A DNA stretch of 64,000 nt from JACJXF01 sp964349045 (GTDB lineage Bacteria > Bacteroidota > Bacteroidia > Bacteroidales > GCA-2748055): NCBI GenBank assembly GCA_964349045.1, contig CAYGFI010000009.1:1-64000 (forward strand), written 5' to 3'. Position numbers and translations under genes: made by a program. The notes under the pieces are model-generated. The model saw nothing but the letters and a program-made list of their open reading frames with translations, did no database searches and was not told where the DNA came from. Positions 7,782-17,557 of the stretch are shown here, one piece after another (position 1 is the first letter of the stretch; every line of letters begins with the position of its first letter).

Positions 7782-8693
7782 ATGTCGGTTAAATTAGCCA
7801 ATATCACCAAATATTACGGAGTTCAGGCTGCATTGAAAAGTATTAGTTTTGAAGTAGAACGCGGACAGATTGTTGGATTTATCGGTCCAAACGGCGCCGG
7901 AAAATCAACCGTCATGAAAATTATCACGGGTATTATTCCCGCGACAGAAGGGGAAGTTTGGATTAATGGGATAAAGATGGAAGATGACTCCCTTGGGATT
8001 CGCCGCCTGATGGGTTATCTTCCTGAGAATAATCCTTTGTATACCGACATGTTCGTCAGGGAATATCTAAGTTATGTAGCCGGACATTATCCTCTGAGGG
8101 TCAACAGGAAAAAGCGGATCGAACAGATCATTTCCGAGACAGGGCTCCTGACGGAGAGTCATAAAAAAATTTCTGCTTTGTCAAAGGGTTTCCGTCAAAG
8201 AGTAGGTTTGGCGCAGGCATTGATTCATGATCCGGAGATACTGATTCTTGACGAACCCACTTCAGGGCTGGATCCCAACCAGATTGTAGAAATACGGGGC
8301 CTTATATCAAAAATTGGTAAAGAAAAAACAGTAATTCTTTCTACCCATATTATGCAGGAAGTGGAAGCGATATGTGACAGGGTGATCATCATAAAAGCCG
8401 GAGAGATTGTTGCCGATGGGAAACCCGGTGAAATTGCCCTGAGCGCAGGTATCGACAGAGAAACCCTAATGATTGAATTCGACAGGAAGCCCGATTCAGC
8501 AAAGATAGAATCCATTTCCGGGGTTTTAAAACTGAAGCTTATCAGTGAAACTCAAATGCTTGTAGAAACCGATCCCTCGAAAGATATCAGGCCTTTACTT
8601 TTTAATTTTGCTGTATCAGAAGGACTAACAGTTTTATCAATGCAGAAAAGAGAGATGAGTTTGGAGGAGGTTTTTCAGGAGCTTACCAAATAG
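7782..8693 (+). CDS. gldA: GldA-like ABC transporter ATP-binding protein
   Basis: ATPase subunit of an ABC exporter-type complex. In Flavobacterium GldA works with the permeases GldF and GldG and is needed for gliding; non-gliding Bacteroidota keep homologues. The 303-residue length fits. Walker A GPNGAGKST lies at 35-43, the Q-loop in GYLPENNPLYTDM, the signature LSKGFRQRVGLAQAL at about 133-147, Walker B ILILDEPTSGLD and the switch histidine in LSTHIMQEVEAIC. The last 80 residues form the regulatory extension typical of this branch. No gldF or gldG gene is adjacent, which leaves its partner open; another ABC-2-type ATPase of the CcmA branch is the alternative. Convergent with the receptor gene. 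Confidence 0.8.
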   Translation: MSVKLANITKYYGVQAALKSISFEVERGQIVGFIGPNGAGKSTVMKIITGIIPATEGEVWINGIKMEDDSLGIRRLMGYLPENNPLYTDMFVREYLSYVAGHYPLRVNRKKRIEQIISETGLLTESHKKISALSKGFRQRVGLAQALIHDPEILILDEPTSGLDPNQIVEIRGLISKIGKEKTVILSTHIMQEVEAICDRVIIIKAGEIVADGKPGEIALSAGIDRETLMIEFDRKPDSAKIESISGVLKLKLISETQMLVETDPSKDIRPLLFNFAVSEGLTVLSMQKREMSLEEVFQELTK

Positions 8694-8733
8694 TGAGTGA
8701 AAGTGAGTCTCACAAAGGACAACTTACTCACTA
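8691..8733. terminator. Possible stem-loop between gldA and the TonB-dependent receptor
   Basis: TAGTGAGT (8691-8698) can pair with ACTCACTA (8726-8733), enclosing a GTGAG/CTCAC minor repeat. The stem begins at the gldA stop codon and lies between convergent genes, but there is no clear T-tract, so termination is only suggested. Confidence 0.3.
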
Positions 8734-8755
8734 AGCGTAGCGTACTCACCTTTAT

Positions 8756-11164
8756 TTAAACAGTAACTCTTAAGGAAATAATGAAATTCCTTCCCGGCGC
8801 TGCCACACCGGATGCAAATGTTTTGTAAAACGAATCGAAAATATTCTCGACAGCAAATTGTATTTGTACAACCTCTGTGATCATGTAATTTGTCATGATA
8901 TTTAAAGTATACCACGATGGGAAACCATAAGCCGTAGCTTCTGATTGATTATCCTCTCCATGCGGGGAGAGATCGCTGAGATGCTTCCACCCGTTGTAAT
9001 CCATATATAACTCACCTGAGTATTTTTTGATGTGGTACAATATGGATGTCCTTCCGAAAACAGGAGGAATATGCGCCATTGGTTCATTAAATGTTTGATC
9101 TCTTCCACTGATCAGGTTCAGAGTACTTTTTATGAGAAGGTTCCGGTTTACATCCGAATTAACAGCAAAAGAAAGTCCTCTTATATAGGCTTTGCTTACG
9201 TTTGAATTGGTGATCATCCGGTACATGTCACCGTCGTAAAATAGACTGTCACTTCCGTTTAATGAATAAGAGGTTCTGATGATAGCATCGGTAAGCAAAG
9301 TATAATATCCTGTAGCGCTAAGTTTTATATAACCTTCAATTGTTTTCCGGATACCAATTTCGAAATTATAGGTATATTCCGGAGACAGATCAGGATTGGG
9401 AACTGTTACCTCTCCGTCCTTTGCTCTTACTTTTCCATAGTCGTCAACATTTGGGTTCCGGAAACCGGTTGAGGCTACTGTATTGATCTGCCAGCTGAGC
9501 CCGGGATGATAAACAAGGCTCAGGCTCCCTGTGAGAGCCGGATTGCTGATGCTGATTTCTTCGAAAGGAAGAATACCACCGATGAATTTTGAATGAAACG
9601 AACCATATTGATACCTGAGTCCGCCTGAAATCAGATATTTTTCATTCAGAGTCCACTTATAGCTTGCATAACTTGCTACTGACCAGGCATTCGTGCCACC
9701 GTCCGGATAACGGGTAGGGGCGGACCCTATCGAATTGTCAGTGATGTTCTGGTAGTAAGCTGCTGAAAGAGCCCGGTTATAAGTCATTTCAAGCCCGTAA
9801 TTAAAACTTAGCCCATTGGAGATAAGTTTCAGGTAATCCTGGTTAAGAGTAAAAACATTAACATCTTCTTTTTGTACCATCAGGTTGTCTCTGCGGAACT
9901 TTCGGGTGTACCGGTCTTCGTCTATCCTCTGGTAGGCAAGAGTTGTGATCATGTTGGTAAACAGGGGATTTGATTTCTTAACTACAGACTTCAGGGAGGA
10001 AAAAAAACGGTTTTGCGGACCATAATAATGGCGGGCATATGCCATGTTTATTCCATCTGCATCATAATCGTTCAGGAAATCCAGGCGATCAATATCAGAA
10101 CTGGTTGAATACTGGAGATTTATGATCCAGTCGAAATATTTCGAAGGCGAATATTTAAATTTTTGAAGAAAGTCGATTTGGGAATATCCTGTATTTTTTT
10201 GCAGGAATGGATCGGGATTAGAAACAGTTGAATCAATACCATTGATGCGGCGCACGAAATGTCTGAGTTCACCGAAATCGTCATAAAAAGGATTTTTATT
10301 CTTTCCCATTCGGATATCCCCAAAATCTTTATAGCTGATACTGCTCAGGGAAGCCATAGTTTTTCCGCCCAGGTTAAAGTCGAGATGGCTTGTTTTACCA
10401 TTATTAGCACTGGAGTATTGAGTAGATGCATGAACAGTAAAAATGTTTTTTTTATCCTCAGGAGCTAAATCCGGATCGAGGGTATAATAATGAACCACCC
10501 CTCCCAAAGCATCACTACCATAAATCAGGGATGTCGGCCCGTAAATCACCTCAACCCGTTCGAGAATAGAATTATCAATACTGATGGCATTCTGAAGATG
10601 CCCGCTCCGGTAAATGGCATTATTCATTCTAACCCCATCAATTACAAGGAGAATTTTATTGGCTTCAAAACCCCTGATGACCGGGCTGCCTCCACCTCCC
10701 TGAGTTTTCTGAATAGCAATGTTTCCGGTTGATAACAGAACATCAGCAGCATTCTGAGCCGTACCGTTGTTTATGTCCATCTGGCACATTACATCAATCA
10801 TAAAAGGTAAGTCCTTTTTATTTTCCAGGTATTTTGAAGCAGATATAACAAACTCATCAATGAGAATTACCCGCCTTCTAAGATATATTTTTTTTATTTT
10901 TAGCAGATCTTCTTTTAAAAAAACCCGCAGGATGTATGAGGGGTGTTGAAAAAAAATACTGTCACTCTCCCCGAAATTTGTGATATTTGCGTTACCATTT
11001 GCATCCGACAAAGTTGAGTAGTTCCGGCTGGAATTATAAAGAGCAATATTTTCAACAGGTTCTTTGGTTGATTCATTGAGAATGGTGATAATCTGTGCAT
11101 TGACATTGTTGCAGGTAAAACCGGACAGGAGTAAGACTGGTATAAAAAACCTGAGGGATTTCAT
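8756..11164 (-). CDS. TonB-dependent outer-membrane receptor, hemin/hemoglobin-receptor-like
   Basis: An 802-residue outer-membrane transporter driven by TonB. It has a Sec signal peptide (cut after about residue 23), a carboxypeptidase-regulatory-like domain (about 24-95), a plug domain (about 105-235) with IRGFEANKILLVIDGVRMNN and YGPTSLIYGSDALGGV, and a beta-barrel to the C-terminus (ends SLRVTV). The plug wording RGFEAN...NNAIYRSGHLQN resembles hemin/hemoglobin receptors of the HmuR group; a cobalamin or siderophore substrate is possible. No hmuY-type or iron-related neighbour supports a substrate. It carries no SusD partner, so it is not a classical polysaccharide uptake pair. Divergent from the 921-residue protein gene by 107 bases. 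Confidence 0.9.
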   Translation of the reverse strand: MKSLRFFIPVLLLSGFTCNNVNAQIITILNESTKEPVENIALYNSSRNYSTLSDANGNANITNFGESDSIFFQHPSYILRVFLKEDLLKIKKIYLRRRVILIDEFVISASKYLENKKDLPFMIDVMCQMDINNGTAQNAADVLLSTGNIAIQKTQGGGGSPVIRGFEANKILLVIDGVRMNNAIYRSGHLQNAISIDNSILERVEVIYGPTSLIYGSDALGGVVHYYTLDPDLAPEDKKNIFTVHASTQYSSANNGKTSHLDFNLGGKTMASLSSISYKDFGDIRMGKNKNPFYDDFGELRHFVRRINGIDSTVSNPDPFLQKNTGYSQIDFLQKFKYSPSKYFDWIINLQYSTSSDIDRLDFLNDYDADGINMAYARHYYGPQNRFFSSLKSVVKKSNPLFTNMITTLAYQRIDEDRYTRKFRRDNLMVQKEDVNVFTLNQDYLKLISNGLSFNYGLEMTYNRALSAAYYQNITDNSIGSAPTRYPDGGTNAWSVASYASYKWTLNEKYLISGGLRYQYGSFHSKFIGGILPFEEISISNPALTGSLSLVYHPGLSWQINTVASTGFRNPNVDDYGKVRAKDGEVTVPNPDLSPEYTYNFEIGIRKTIEGYIKLSATGYYTLLTDAIIRTSYSLNGSDSLFYDGDMYRMITNSNVSKAYIRGLSFAVNSDVNRNLLIKSTLNLISGRDQTFNEPMAHIPPVFGRTSILYHIKKYSGELYMDYNGWKHLSDLSPHGEDNQSEATAYGFPSWYTLNIMTNYMITEVVQIQFAVENIFDSFYKTFASGVAAPGRNFIISLRVTV

Positions 11165-11271
11165 AAGAAGTTTTTAGCAGGATTTTACCACAAAAATCAT
11201 TCCACCTGTGATGGTTTTACCCGGGTTTTCGGATGAATGAAAGAATTAAATGGGAATAATTTGCAAAAATA

Positions 11272-14037
11272 ATGAGTGGTTTAAGGAAATTTACTTCTCT
11301 GGTTTTGTGGACTTTGCTAATTTCAGCAATTGTAGCAGGATTTCTTTGGTTTCAAACACGCAAACCGGGAATTGATGATTCTTTGTCCCTGTTACCCGAA
11401 AGTACAGCCATTATTATTGAATTTACATCATTTCCCGCGCTTGTTACAGAATTACAAAACAATAATAAAATATGGAATGAGCTCTTATCTTCGGGACTAT
11501 TTGATGAGTCAGTGATAAGCTTAAAACAACTGGACAGCCTTATGAAGAAGGACTCCCAGGTTCGTGAATTTATGGGAAAAAGGCTTTGTATATCCGTATC
11601 CCTTAAGGCTAACAAGACACCCGGTATATTGTACTGTCTGCCGGAATCGTTCAGAAATCAGGATAAACTCCTCTTAAAGCTTTTTTATAAACAGCTTACC
11701 GAATTCAGTTATGCTAAACGGCGTTTTGAAGGCAGCAATATTTATGACCTGAATTGGAAAGATAAGTCAGGAATGCGGTTTTTCAGTTTTACCACTCTGA
11801 AAGGGGTACTTATTGGTTCCTTTTCTTCCGAGCTGGTTGAAGAATTGGTCAGACAGTATAATCCTGACGTAAATATTACTACCCGGACCGAATTTTCGAT
11901 GATTTTAAAAACAGTAGGGAATAAAGTTCCATTAAATATTTTTGTGAACTATCAAAATACCGGAGAGATCTTCAGATACTTTCTGGATCCTTCCAATAAA
12001 GAAAAGATTAAAGGCATAAAGAATTTTGCTTCATGGGGAACGCTTGATGCAGAAATCTTTACGGATAAGCTTATTTTAAATGGATTTACCAGCCTGAATG
12101 ATAGCCTGACTCAGGAATTGAATATATTTCGCAGACAGGAGCCGGTTGAGTTTAACTGTCCGGATTTCCTTCCGGAACAGATTAGCTACTTTAAAGCCTA
12201 TGGATTTTCGGATAAAGAACTGTTTTTTAAACAATTATCGGGATTTATGCAGAAGCATCCGGATTCAAAGGATCTTACCGGCCGGAAGAATGGTCTTTTG
12301 AGAGACTACGGAATTGATCTGGATAAAGGTTTCGCGGAAATGATCAATAATGAGTACGGGTATGCCGGAATGCAATCGGGCCGGACTTCACAGCCGTTTT
12401 TTTTCATGGAGCTTAAAAGCCAGAGCCTGGCAGAACAACAATTCAGTGAATGGCTGTCAGTATGGGCTCAAAAAAATAGCCGGAATCCGGGAGAATTAAT
12501 GCTTGATTATAAAATTGATAACAACAATACTATTAAGGTATACAAATTACCGGTGGGAGGGATACCCTCGATGGTTTTCGGTCCCGGTTTTACATCCCCC
12601 GGAAACGACTATTTTACTTTTGTAAATAACTATATCGTTTTTGCAAATTCTTTTAATTCACTGAAAGAATTCATTTACCAGGTAATTTTGGGCAATACAA
12701 TTGCCTCAGGGCAATCGTACTCATCACTTGGGGAGAATATTTCCAGTCGTTCAAATTTCTATCTTTTTGCTAAACCTTCATCAGTTGTGGAAAGCAGTGA
12801 TGGGATGTTTTCTGAACCGGCGAAAGAGTTTATTCAAAAAAGCAAAGGAAGTATTTCGAAATTTAATGCAGTCAGTATCCAGTATTCAGCCGCTGATGAT
12901 TTATTATACAGCCACTTTTTCATCGGCTACTCGGGAATTTTTAGCGGGAGTGTTAATACAGTGTGGGAAAGCCGGATTGATACAACCACAATTTTTAAGC
13001 CGGCAATTGTTTTAAACCATGTAACAAAAGAGAAGGAAATTTTCATCCAGGACGAGAAAAATCAGATCTATCTTCTTAGCAATGCCGGAATCATTTTATG
13101 GAAGAAAATGATAGACGGGCCTGTGAAATCGGATGTTTTCCAGGTTGATTATTTTAAGAACGGGAAGATGCAATACCTTTTTAGTACCCGGCAAAAAATC
13201 TATTTACTCGACCGGAACGGAAACCACGTTGAACAATATCCCCTGGACTTACGTTCTCCTGCAACGGCAGGAATTTCTGTTTTTGATTACGACAGGGATG
13301 GCACCATTCGTATCTGTGTTCCGGGTGAAGACAAGAAAATCTACATGTACGATAAAAGCGGGAAAGTGATACCCGGATGGCAGCCTGACCGTACGGATAA
13401 TGAAATTTTACAACCGGTTCAGCATTTCAGAGTTGGAAGTAAGGATTATATCGTTGCAATTGACAAGTATAAATTTTATATTCTCGACCGGAAAGGGAGT
13501 AACCGCGTATCAGTAAAGCAGTATTTTCAGGTTTCTCCCAACAATTGTTTTTACCTGGATATCAGCAGGGGCAATGAGCTGGCCCGGCTTGTAACTACAG
13601 ATACCGCGGGAAGCATTATGAGGGTTTATTTTATGGGTAAGGTGGAGAAAGTCCTGGAAAGAAAAATTGACGCAGATCACTTTTTCGTATTCGATGATCT
13701 TGATGGCGACCAGAAAGGCGAATTTCTGACGGCTTCCGGAAATCAATTGCAGGCGCTGGATCACACGCTGAAAGAGAATTTTAATCTCGAATTCGATGAT
13801 CTTGTTTCGTTCCGGCCCATAGTATATAAATTTTCAAATAGTGATAATAAAATAGGAATAGTTCTTAGAAATCCGGGAAATATTTATCTTTATAATAATA
13901 ATGGAACCCTGTATAATGGTTTTCCCTTAGAGGGAGCAGCGCCATTCAGCATCAGCAGCTTTCCGGAGCTGGGCGGCAGATTTAACATGGTAGTAGGATC
14001 AAAAAAGAACTTTTTATACAATTATTCGGTACAATGA
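11272..14037 (+). CDS. Membrane-anchored protein with C-terminal propeller-like repeats
   Basis: Unknown function, 921 residues. A single hydrophobic helix at about 10-27 (LVLWTLLISAIVAGFLWF) anchors the N-terminus, so the bulk should be periplasmic. Residues about 35-540 resemble DUF3352-type proteins (opening LLPESTAIIIEF). Residues about 560-921 contain recurring blade-like units such as QIYLLSNAGIILWKK, KIYLLDRNGNHVEQYP, KIYMYDKSGKVIPGW and YLYNNNGTLYNGFPL, with Asp-rich turns (DYDRDGT, DDLDGDQKGE), consistent with a beta-propeller of PQQ/VCBS style. It starts a run of four co-directional envelope genes and is separated from the next by 22 bases. A scaffold or assembly role is possible but not shown. 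Confidence 0.6.
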   Translation: MSGLRKFTSLVLWTLLISAIVAGFLWFQTRKPGIDDSLSLLPESTAIIIEFTSFPALVTELQNNNKIWNELLSSGLFDESVISLKQLDSLMKKDSQVREFMGKRLCISVSLKANKTPGILYCLPESFRNQDKLLLKLFYKQLTEFSYAKRRFEGSNIYDLNWKDKSGMRFFSFTTLKGVLIGSFSSELVEELVRQYNPDVNITTRTEFSMILKTVGNKVPLNIFVNYQNTGEIFRYFLDPSNKEKIKGIKNFASWGTLDAEIFTDKLILNGFTSLNDSLTQELNIFRRQEPVEFNCPDFLPEQISYFKAYGFSDKELFFKQLSGFMQKHPDSKDLTGRKNGLLRDYGIDLDKGFAEMINNEYGYAGMQSGRTSQPFFFMELKSQSLAEQQFSEWLSVWAQKNSRNPGELMLDYKIDNNNTIKVYKLPVGGIPSMVFGPGFTSPGNDYFTFVNNYIVFANSFNSLKEFIYQVILGNTIASGQSYSSLGENISSRSNFYLFAKPSSVVESSDGMFSEPAKEFIQKSKGSISKFNAVSIQYSAADDLLYSHFFIGYSGIFSGSVNTVWESRIDTTTIFKPAIVLNHVTKEKEIFIQDEKNQIYLLSNAGIILWKKMIDGPVKSDVFQVDYFKNGKMQYLFSTRQKIYLLDRNGNHVEQYPLDLRSPATAGISVFDYDRDGTIRICVPGEDKKIYMYDKSGKVIPGWQPDRTDNEILQPVQHFRVGSKDYIVAIDKYKFYILDRKGSNRVSVKQYFQVSPNNCFYLDISRGNELARLVTTDTAGSIMRVYFMGKVEKVLERKIDADHFFVFDDLDGDQKGEFLTASGNQLQALDHTLKENFNLEFDDLVSFRPIVYKFSNSDNKIGIVLRNPGNIYLYNNNGTLYNGFPLEGAAPFSISSFPELGGRFNMVVGSKKNFLYNYSVQ

Positions 14038-14059
14038 TTTTGATAAAAAAATAACGGAT

Positions 14060-15706
14060 ATGAAAGCAAGAGGAAATTCATGGAACAAAACCCGGATGAT
14101 CATGATTGTATCTATGATAATCGGGTTCACATCATGTTTGGATTTCGACAAATATGATTTCAAAAATATTTCAGATGAAATTGAAATTTCTCCACAGATT
14201 GCCTTGCCTTTGGCTCATGGATCACTTTCGCTTGATAATATTTTAAATGAATTGGATTCGACCAGTTTTATTCAGCAGGATGTTGATAGTTTACTGTATA
14301 TTATATACTCAGCGAATCTTTTTTCCCAGGATGTTTCGGAATTATTCAATATCCCTGATCAGAATTTTACTCCTTACACGATCTCTATTCCTAATCTGTC
14401 TGAGGATATTTTTCTACCCGGTGTTGGAGATACCATTTCAACCATTACGGTAACAGGATTCGGTGATTTTTCTTTAAATTTTAATCCGAATTTGGAATTT
14501 GCTTTTGACAATGAACAGGTCATCGACAGTATGCATCTTGATAATTTAAGTATGAGAATTGATGTTCAGTCCACCTTTCAACATGACCTTATTTTGGTTT
14601 TAAGTTCCGATTCCATCCTGGTTGACGGCAAATCCTTCAACACGACATTTTATATCAGCAGCGGAAGTCCTAACGCGGGATTAGATGAAATTTTAACAAA
14701 TACCACCCTGTATATTGATAATTCAGATCCCGATTTTGCCCTGCTTCCGTTAAAAATAGATCTTAGCATTATCAACAACGGGGGAGCCATTCGCACTACT
14801 GATAAATGTGATATCAGCATGTCGTTCAAAAATAACCGCTTTTCATCACTATATGGATACCTGGGTAAAACGGATGTGTTCGATTATCTTGATACGATCG
14901 ACGTCTCCATTTTTGACCGTTCGAGAGGTGGAAGCCTATCTTTTTTAAATCCAAGCCTGTCTCTTTTGATAGAAAATTCCTTTGGAATACCCCTTCAGAT
15001 CGATTTAGCGGAATTCGAAGCGATATCTTCAATTAACCATATGGTTACTCCCGTAACCTTTAATGAAAATCCTTTTGAAATGAATTATCCGGAAATCCAA
15101 TCGGAGATCTCGTATGATACCATTTCAATTACCCGGGATAATTCTGATTTTTTTGATGCGTTAGACACTTCTCCTAAATACCTTAAATTTAAAGCAATTG
15201 CAAGAACGAATGCAAGCAACTCAGGTGAGATCAGGAATTTCATCACAAAAAACAGCGCCATGAGCCTTGGTGTTGAGCTTGTACTTCCTTTGGCAGTCAA
15301 GGCCCAGGGATTTTCAATGGAAGATACCATGTCCATCAATTTTGAGGATTCTTTTGGTTCCGACATAGACAAGATCAATAATTTCCGGTTGAATTTGGTG
15401 GTTGATAATGGATTTCCGATAGAAACAGAAATCCAGGTTTACTTTACCGATTCGTCATATAATGAGGTGGATGTTCTGTTCAGAAACGGAGCAATGGCCC
15501 TTTCTCCGGCTGAGAATATATCAACTGTTGTTGAATATAATGCACTCCAGCTGGAGAACCTGAAGAAAACCAAATTTGCAATGTTTAAAGCTTCGGTTAA
15601 CAGTCCTTCTTCGGGAGATGGTTATTCCAGGTTTTACACCTATAACAAGATCAGCTTTAATCTGAGTGTAAAGGTTGACTTTATCATAAATACGAATGAA
15701 TTATAA
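14060..15706 (+). CDS. Large lipoprotein of unknown function
   Basis: A 548-residue protein with a lipoprotein signal: basic N-terminus, hydrophobic stretch IMIVSMIIGF, and lipobox ending TSC (Cys26). The mature chain begins LDFDKYDF and is rich in beta-strand, Ser, Asn and Asp; repeated units of the form LPLKIDLSIINNGG and MSLGVELVLPLAVKAQG suggest paired beta-sandwich domains. I do not recognise a named family. It sits between the 921-residue anchored protein and a DUF5723 barrel, 17 bases before the latter, so the three are probably one operon and may act together at the outer membrane. Confidence 0.65.
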   Translation: MKARGNSWNKTRMIMIVSMIIGFTSCLDFDKYDFKNISDEIEISPQIALPLAHGSLSLDNILNELDSTSFIQQDVDSLLYIIYSANLFSQDVSELFNIPDQNFTPYTISIPNLSEDIFLPGVGDTISTITVTGFGDFSLNFNPNLEFAFDNEQVIDSMHLDNLSMRIDVQSTFQHDLILVLSSDSILVDGKSFNTTFYISSGSPNAGLDEILTNTTLYIDNSDPDFALLPLKIDLSIINNGGAIRTTDKCDISMSFKNNRFSSLYGYLGKTDVFDYLDTIDVSIFDRSRGGSLSFLNPSLSLLIENSFGIPLQIDLAEFEAISSINHMVTPVTFNENPFEMNYPEIQSEISYDTISITRDNSDFFDALDTSPKYLKFKAIARTNASNSGEIRNFITKNSAMSLGVELVLPLAVKAQGFSMEDTMSINFEDSFGSDIDKINNFRLNLVVDNGFPIETEIQVYFTDSSYNEVDVLFRNGAMALSPAENISTVVEYNALQLENLKKTKFAMFKASVNSPSSGDGYSRFYTYNKISFNLSVKVDFIINTNEL

Positions 15707-15723
15707 GCTTTAAAATAAGGATC

Positions 15724-17157
15724 ATGCAAATGACAAATCGAATTATACTAAGGCTGATGGTAGCAGGATTACTTCTGTTTACAGCTTTACCGGGTTTTTC
15801 CCAGGTAACCACTACTCTTTATTTTATGAGGGGAGTACCCCAGGTTTATCAGGCAAACCCGGCTTTTCAACCCGGATGTAAGTTTTTTATCGGACTGCCT
15901 GGCTTGTCTCCGTTACAACTCAGGGTTCAGAATCAACCTCTTGCACTTAAACATATAATTTCCTATAACGAAGCCGAGGGCAAACTGATTACTTTCCTGC
16001 ACCCTCTTGGAAACACATCCGACTTTTTCAAGGTTCTGAATGACCGGAATTATATCAACCTGGATATTGGAGTCCCTATTGCTTCCGTTGGCTTTGGATC
16101 TCCATCTAAAGGCAGGTTTGTTGCATTTGACATTACCCAGAGGATTACCTCTCATTTAGGCTATCCCGGAGATCTTTTAAGACTGCCTGTTTATGGTCCC
16201 GGTGAAAATATGAAATTCGATTTTAACGGTTTCGGTATCAGTGCAATGGCATTTACTGAACTTGCAATGAATGTATCACAGAAAATTAATGAAATGATTA
16301 CTGTGGGATGGAGGGGGAAAATTCTTTTGGGCCAGGCAAACCTTTCAACCACAAAATTTGATGTTACTCTTGCAACGGGTGAACAAGCCTGGGTAGTGAA
16401 TTCCAATGTCGTTATGGATGCAACTCTTCCTTTTCTTAACGTGATATATGATCAGGATGGGAAGATAGATTTTGACAGTACCGACCTTGTATCCGATATT
16501 GGAAATAAAATTCCTCAGATGATATTTAACCCGAAAAATACCGGCTTTGCTATGGATATTGGTGTAGATGTGCAAGCCATGGAAAATCTTCACCTATCAG
16601 CCAGTATTGTTGATTTTGGTTCAATCCGGTGGAAAGATAAAGTTTATAATCTCGAAAACCAGGCTACTTACGAGTTTACCGGGATTGAGGTCTCACTTGA
16701 TGGAATTGATCCTTTTGAGGATATCCTTGATTCATTGAATCAGAGTTTTAAGTTTAGTTCTTCAGAAAACCCTTACCGCAGCTGGCTTCCCACAAAGGTA
16801 TATTTGGGAGCTTCTTATTTTGTGCATCCCAATATCAGTTTTGGGGTTCTTTCACGTACCGAATTTTTTAAAAAGAATTTACGTCAGCAATTTTCCCTTT
16901 CGGCAAATCTTTATCCCATAAAGATGCTAAGTACATCTTTCACGTATTCCGTTATTGAAGGATCATATAAAAACGTGGGATTGGGTCTAGCGCTAAAACT
17001 ATTACCTTTTAATTTCTATCTCATTTCCGACACAGCGCCATCAGTTTACTTCTGGCCCCTGGAGGCTAAGTATATAAATCTCCGGATCGGTATGAACCTT
17101 ATGTTTGGCTGCAAGCAAAAGAAAACTGTGAAATATGATATGCCGCTGGTGTATTGA
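15724..17157 (+). CDS. DUF5723-type outer-membrane beta-barrel protein
   Basis: A 477-residue protein with a Sec signal (LMVAGLLLFTALPGFSQ, cut near 27) and an all-beta mature region containing the early motif YQANPAFQPGCKFFIGLP, where family members carry NPA and GLPG-like turns. Alternating aromatic strands continue to the end, as in PorV/FadL-like barrels and DUF5723 proteins of Bacteroidota. It is expected in the outer membrane; its function is unknown. The lipoprotein upstream is likely a functional partner. The chain ends with YDMPLVY rather than the usual aromatic-terminal barrel strand. Confidence 0.7.
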   Translation: MQMTNRIILRLMVAGLLLFTALPGFSQVTTTLYFMRGVPQVYQANPAFQPGCKFFIGLPGLSPLQLRVQNQPLALKHIISYNEAEGKLITFLHPLGNTSDFFKVLNDRNYINLDIGVPIASVGFGSPSKGRFVAFDITQRITSHLGYPGDLLRLPVYGPGENMKFDFNGFGISAMAFTELAMNVSQKINEMITVGWRGKILLGQANLSTTKFDVTLATGEQAWVVNSNVVMDATLPFLNVIYDQDGKIDFDSTDLVSDIGNKIPQMIFNPKNTGFAMDIGVDVQAMENLHLSASIVDFGSIRWKDKVYNLENQATYEFTGIEVSLDGIDPFEDILDSLNQSFKFSSSENPYRSWLPTKVYLGASYFVHPNISFGVLSRTEFFKKNLRQQFSLSANLYPIKMLSTSFTYSVIEGSYKNVGLGLALKLLPFNFYLISDTAPSVYFWPLEAKYINLRIGMNLMFGCKQKKTVKYDMPLVY

Positions 17158-17244
17158 TTTGTGGTGAATCCTTTAAGAATTGGAATATAAGAAACAAGTT
17201 AAATAATCATAAAAGGGTTTGGTAAGAAGGGGGAATGATTAACT

Positions 17245-17490
17245 TTGTACCCTGTTTTAAAGATAAAAGACTTGCTCAGGTTTCTACTCATATTTCTCCT
17301 CATCATTCTTGTGATCCGTTTTTTAAACAGATTGTTTTTCTCTGCTTATGTTTATACGAATGAAAGGACCCGGTGTGATTCTCATCAAACCCGAAAAGAA
17401 GGAAGTGTAACCCTTGAGAAAAATCCCAAAGGTGAAAAACGTTTTAATAAGGATGATGGGGAGTATGTTGATTACGAAGAAGTTAAGTGA
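17245..17490 (+). CDS. Small DUF4834-like membrane protein
   Basis: An 81-residue protein with one hydrophobic helix (about 10-30) and a charged tail that ends KRFNKDDGEYVDYEEVK, the hallmark ending of the Bacteroidota DUF4834 family. Function is unknown. The frame contains no ATG at all; the first usable codon is TTG at 17245, which follows an in-frame stop three codons earlier and has a GAAGGGGG stretch 10-20 bases upstream that could assist ribosome binding. It may be expressed with the upstream barrel gene or separately. Confidence 0.65.
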   Translation: MYPVLKIKDLLRFLLIFLLIILVIRFLNRLFFSAYVYTNERTRCDSHQTRKEGSVTLEKNPKGEKRFNKDDGEYVDYEEVK

Positions 17491-17516
17491 AAGTAATAAT
17501 TCTTATTCGTAACGGT

Positions 17517-17556
17517 CGTCACGTCGTCACCCCGTCACATCGTCACGTCGTCACAT
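17517..17556. repeat. 8-bp tandem array, five units, downstream of the rhodanese gene
   Basis: Five consecutive units of CGTCACNN (CGTCACGT, CGTCACCC, CGTCACAT, CGTCACGT, CGTCACAT), ending one base before the rhodanese stop codon. It is the same motif family as the larger array on the other side of that gene. Confidence 0.85.
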
Positions 17557-17557
17557 C

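Noticed and set aside
11261..11267. TAATTTG before the 921-residue protein gene as a promoter
   Set aside because: It is one base short of TAnnTTTG and lies within 10 bases of the ATG; not supported without mapping.
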